Assembly (NCBI GenBank): GCA_946221495.1
Contig: CAMIFA010000144.1
Location: 1-13,283 of the forward strand
DNA: 13,283 bases
DNA from: an uncultured cyanobacterium
Lineage (GTDB): Bacteria > Cyanobacteriota > Cyanobacteriia > Cyanobacteriales > Chroococcidiopsidaceae
Reading direction: 5' to 3'
A program made the translations under genes and the position numbers. Below, in pieces: positions 12,819 through 13,283 of this stretch. A model generated the notes under the pieces. That model did not search any database. It saw only the letters and a program-made list of their open reading frames with translations, and had not been told where the DNA came from. Numbering within the stretch: the stretch's first letter is position 1; each line of letters begins with the position of its first letter.

Positions 12819-13283
12819 ATCGCTTATCTCCTAGTATTTAGTATTGGGTGTGCAGCGTAGCTAAGGCGCAATCACTCAACTTGGGTACTTGTAATAGTCA
12901 AAACTGATAATTTGCACTTCTTGACACTAGAAGCAGCATAATTACAAAAACAGTGTCAAATTGCCAAGACAAACTGCATCTAGCACAGCCCCAATTAGCT
13001 CTACTAGACAACTTCAGCTTCCTAATTGCCGTTATCCAGGTTTAACTATTAATTACCTAATAAAACTGTGATGCATCTCATGCAGATTAATTGCTGCACT
13101 GATTATTAGCGCTACTCACACCATGTATTTAATTCAGTTGAAGCGGGTAGCTAGCTTGTAGGTTAGCGTTGGGCGGTCTCAGCTTACCTGGAAGTTAAAC
13201 TACGCGGCTCAACTAAATATCATCGACACTATAGAACCCATTTGAGATCTTTTTGAGCAGGGCTAGAATCAAAATAAAAATGC
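12819..13283. other. gene-free stretch upstream of the RTX gene
   Basis: These 465 bases show no reading frame I can support on either strand and no RNA gene I recognise. They contain the RTX ribosome site next to 12818, an inverted repeat at 12921-12959, and a small dyad TGCAG/CTGCA at 13081-13098. No HIP1 octamer occurs here. The window ends without a neighbouring gene being visible. Confidence 0.6.
12921..12959. promoter_or_regulatory. inverted repeat upstream of the RTX gene
   Basis: Perfect 8-base arms TTGACACT (12921-12928) and AGTGTCAA (12952-12959) are separated by 23 bases, with arm centres 31 bases apart, about three helical turns. The element is 103-141 bases before the RTX start. 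The spacing suits binding by a dimeric or looped regulator on one DNA face. The TTGACA in each arm has no matching -10 at the standard spacing, so I do not call a promoter. Confidence 0.4.

Noticed and set aside
12424..12834. 136-residue Pro/Ser/Leu-rich reading frame on the + strand opposite the RTX array
   Set aside because: Its composition (repeated LPAPP/SLP) is the mirror of the GGxGND codons. No ribosome site or family resemblance; the - strand protein is clearly the real one. The same applies to the + strand frames at 9739-9921, 10099-10290 and 11749-12024, and to the - strand frame at 12284-12508.
13070..13180. Two 12-codon open frames (ATG at about 13071 and 13123)
   Set aside because: Too short, no ribosome site, no recognisable product; they look like chance.
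13140..13205. Stretch with GTAGCTAGC/GGTTAGCG considered as a tRNA or small RNA
   Set aside because: No cloverleaf with a TTC-type arm and acceptor pairing could be drawn.

Overview
The window looks like cyanobacterial chromosome. The octamer GCGATCGC (HIP1) occurs about twenty times. Intergenic and gene-end DNA carries low-complexity repeats of a cyanobacterial type, such as CAGCACT heptamers and a C-run/G-run palindrome. One protein ends in a Mo-dependent-nitrogenase C-terminal domain, a family I know mainly from cyanobacteria. I cannot name the genus with confidence; a filamentous or Chroococcidiopsis-like lineage would fit.

Left part (109-4612, + strand): a compact surface-polysaccharide operon. 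rfbC, rfbD and a long-form rfbA encode three of the four steps to dTDP-L-rhamnose; rfbB is not in the window. They are followed, with overlapping ends, by a family-2 and a family-4 glycosyltransferase. The GT2 gene is clearly AT-richer than its neighbours. The GT4 gene carries an in-frame insertion of a short palindromic repeat. A small four-helix SMR/EamA-type membrane protein (4609-4977, - strand) converges on the operon, and its stop codon overlaps that of the GT4 gene.

Middle part: a TerB-like protein fused to a Mo-nitrogenase C-terminal domain (5232-5930) and the ribosome-assembly GTPase Obg (6002-7057) are on the + strand. The last codons of obg are a CAGCACT tandem repeat. Five bases away, convergent, is a membrane-anchored class-A-beta-lactamase-like serine hydrolase (7063-8475, - strand). 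A TrmJ-like tRNA 2'-O-methyltransferase follows (8692-9468, - strand).

Right part: a 1092-residue secreted-type protein (9540-12818, - strand). It has about 24 RTX calcium-binding nonapeptides, a linker, exactly seven FG-GAP/integrin-alpha-like repeats each with a DVNGDGFDD calcium loop, more RTX repeats, and a C-terminal module of the kind found on type-I-secreted surface proteins. The blades are very similar to one another but have lost loops in the middle copies. The gene is nearly free of HIP1 sites. The last 465 bases hold no gene I can support, only one clear inverted repeat upstream of the RTX gene.

No wholly new multi-gene system is evident. The most unusual items are the RTX/seven-blade FG-GAP mosaic, the repeat elements that have become protein-coding in GT4 and Obg, the TerB/Mo-nitrogenase fusion, and the small transporter attached to the polysaccharide operon.
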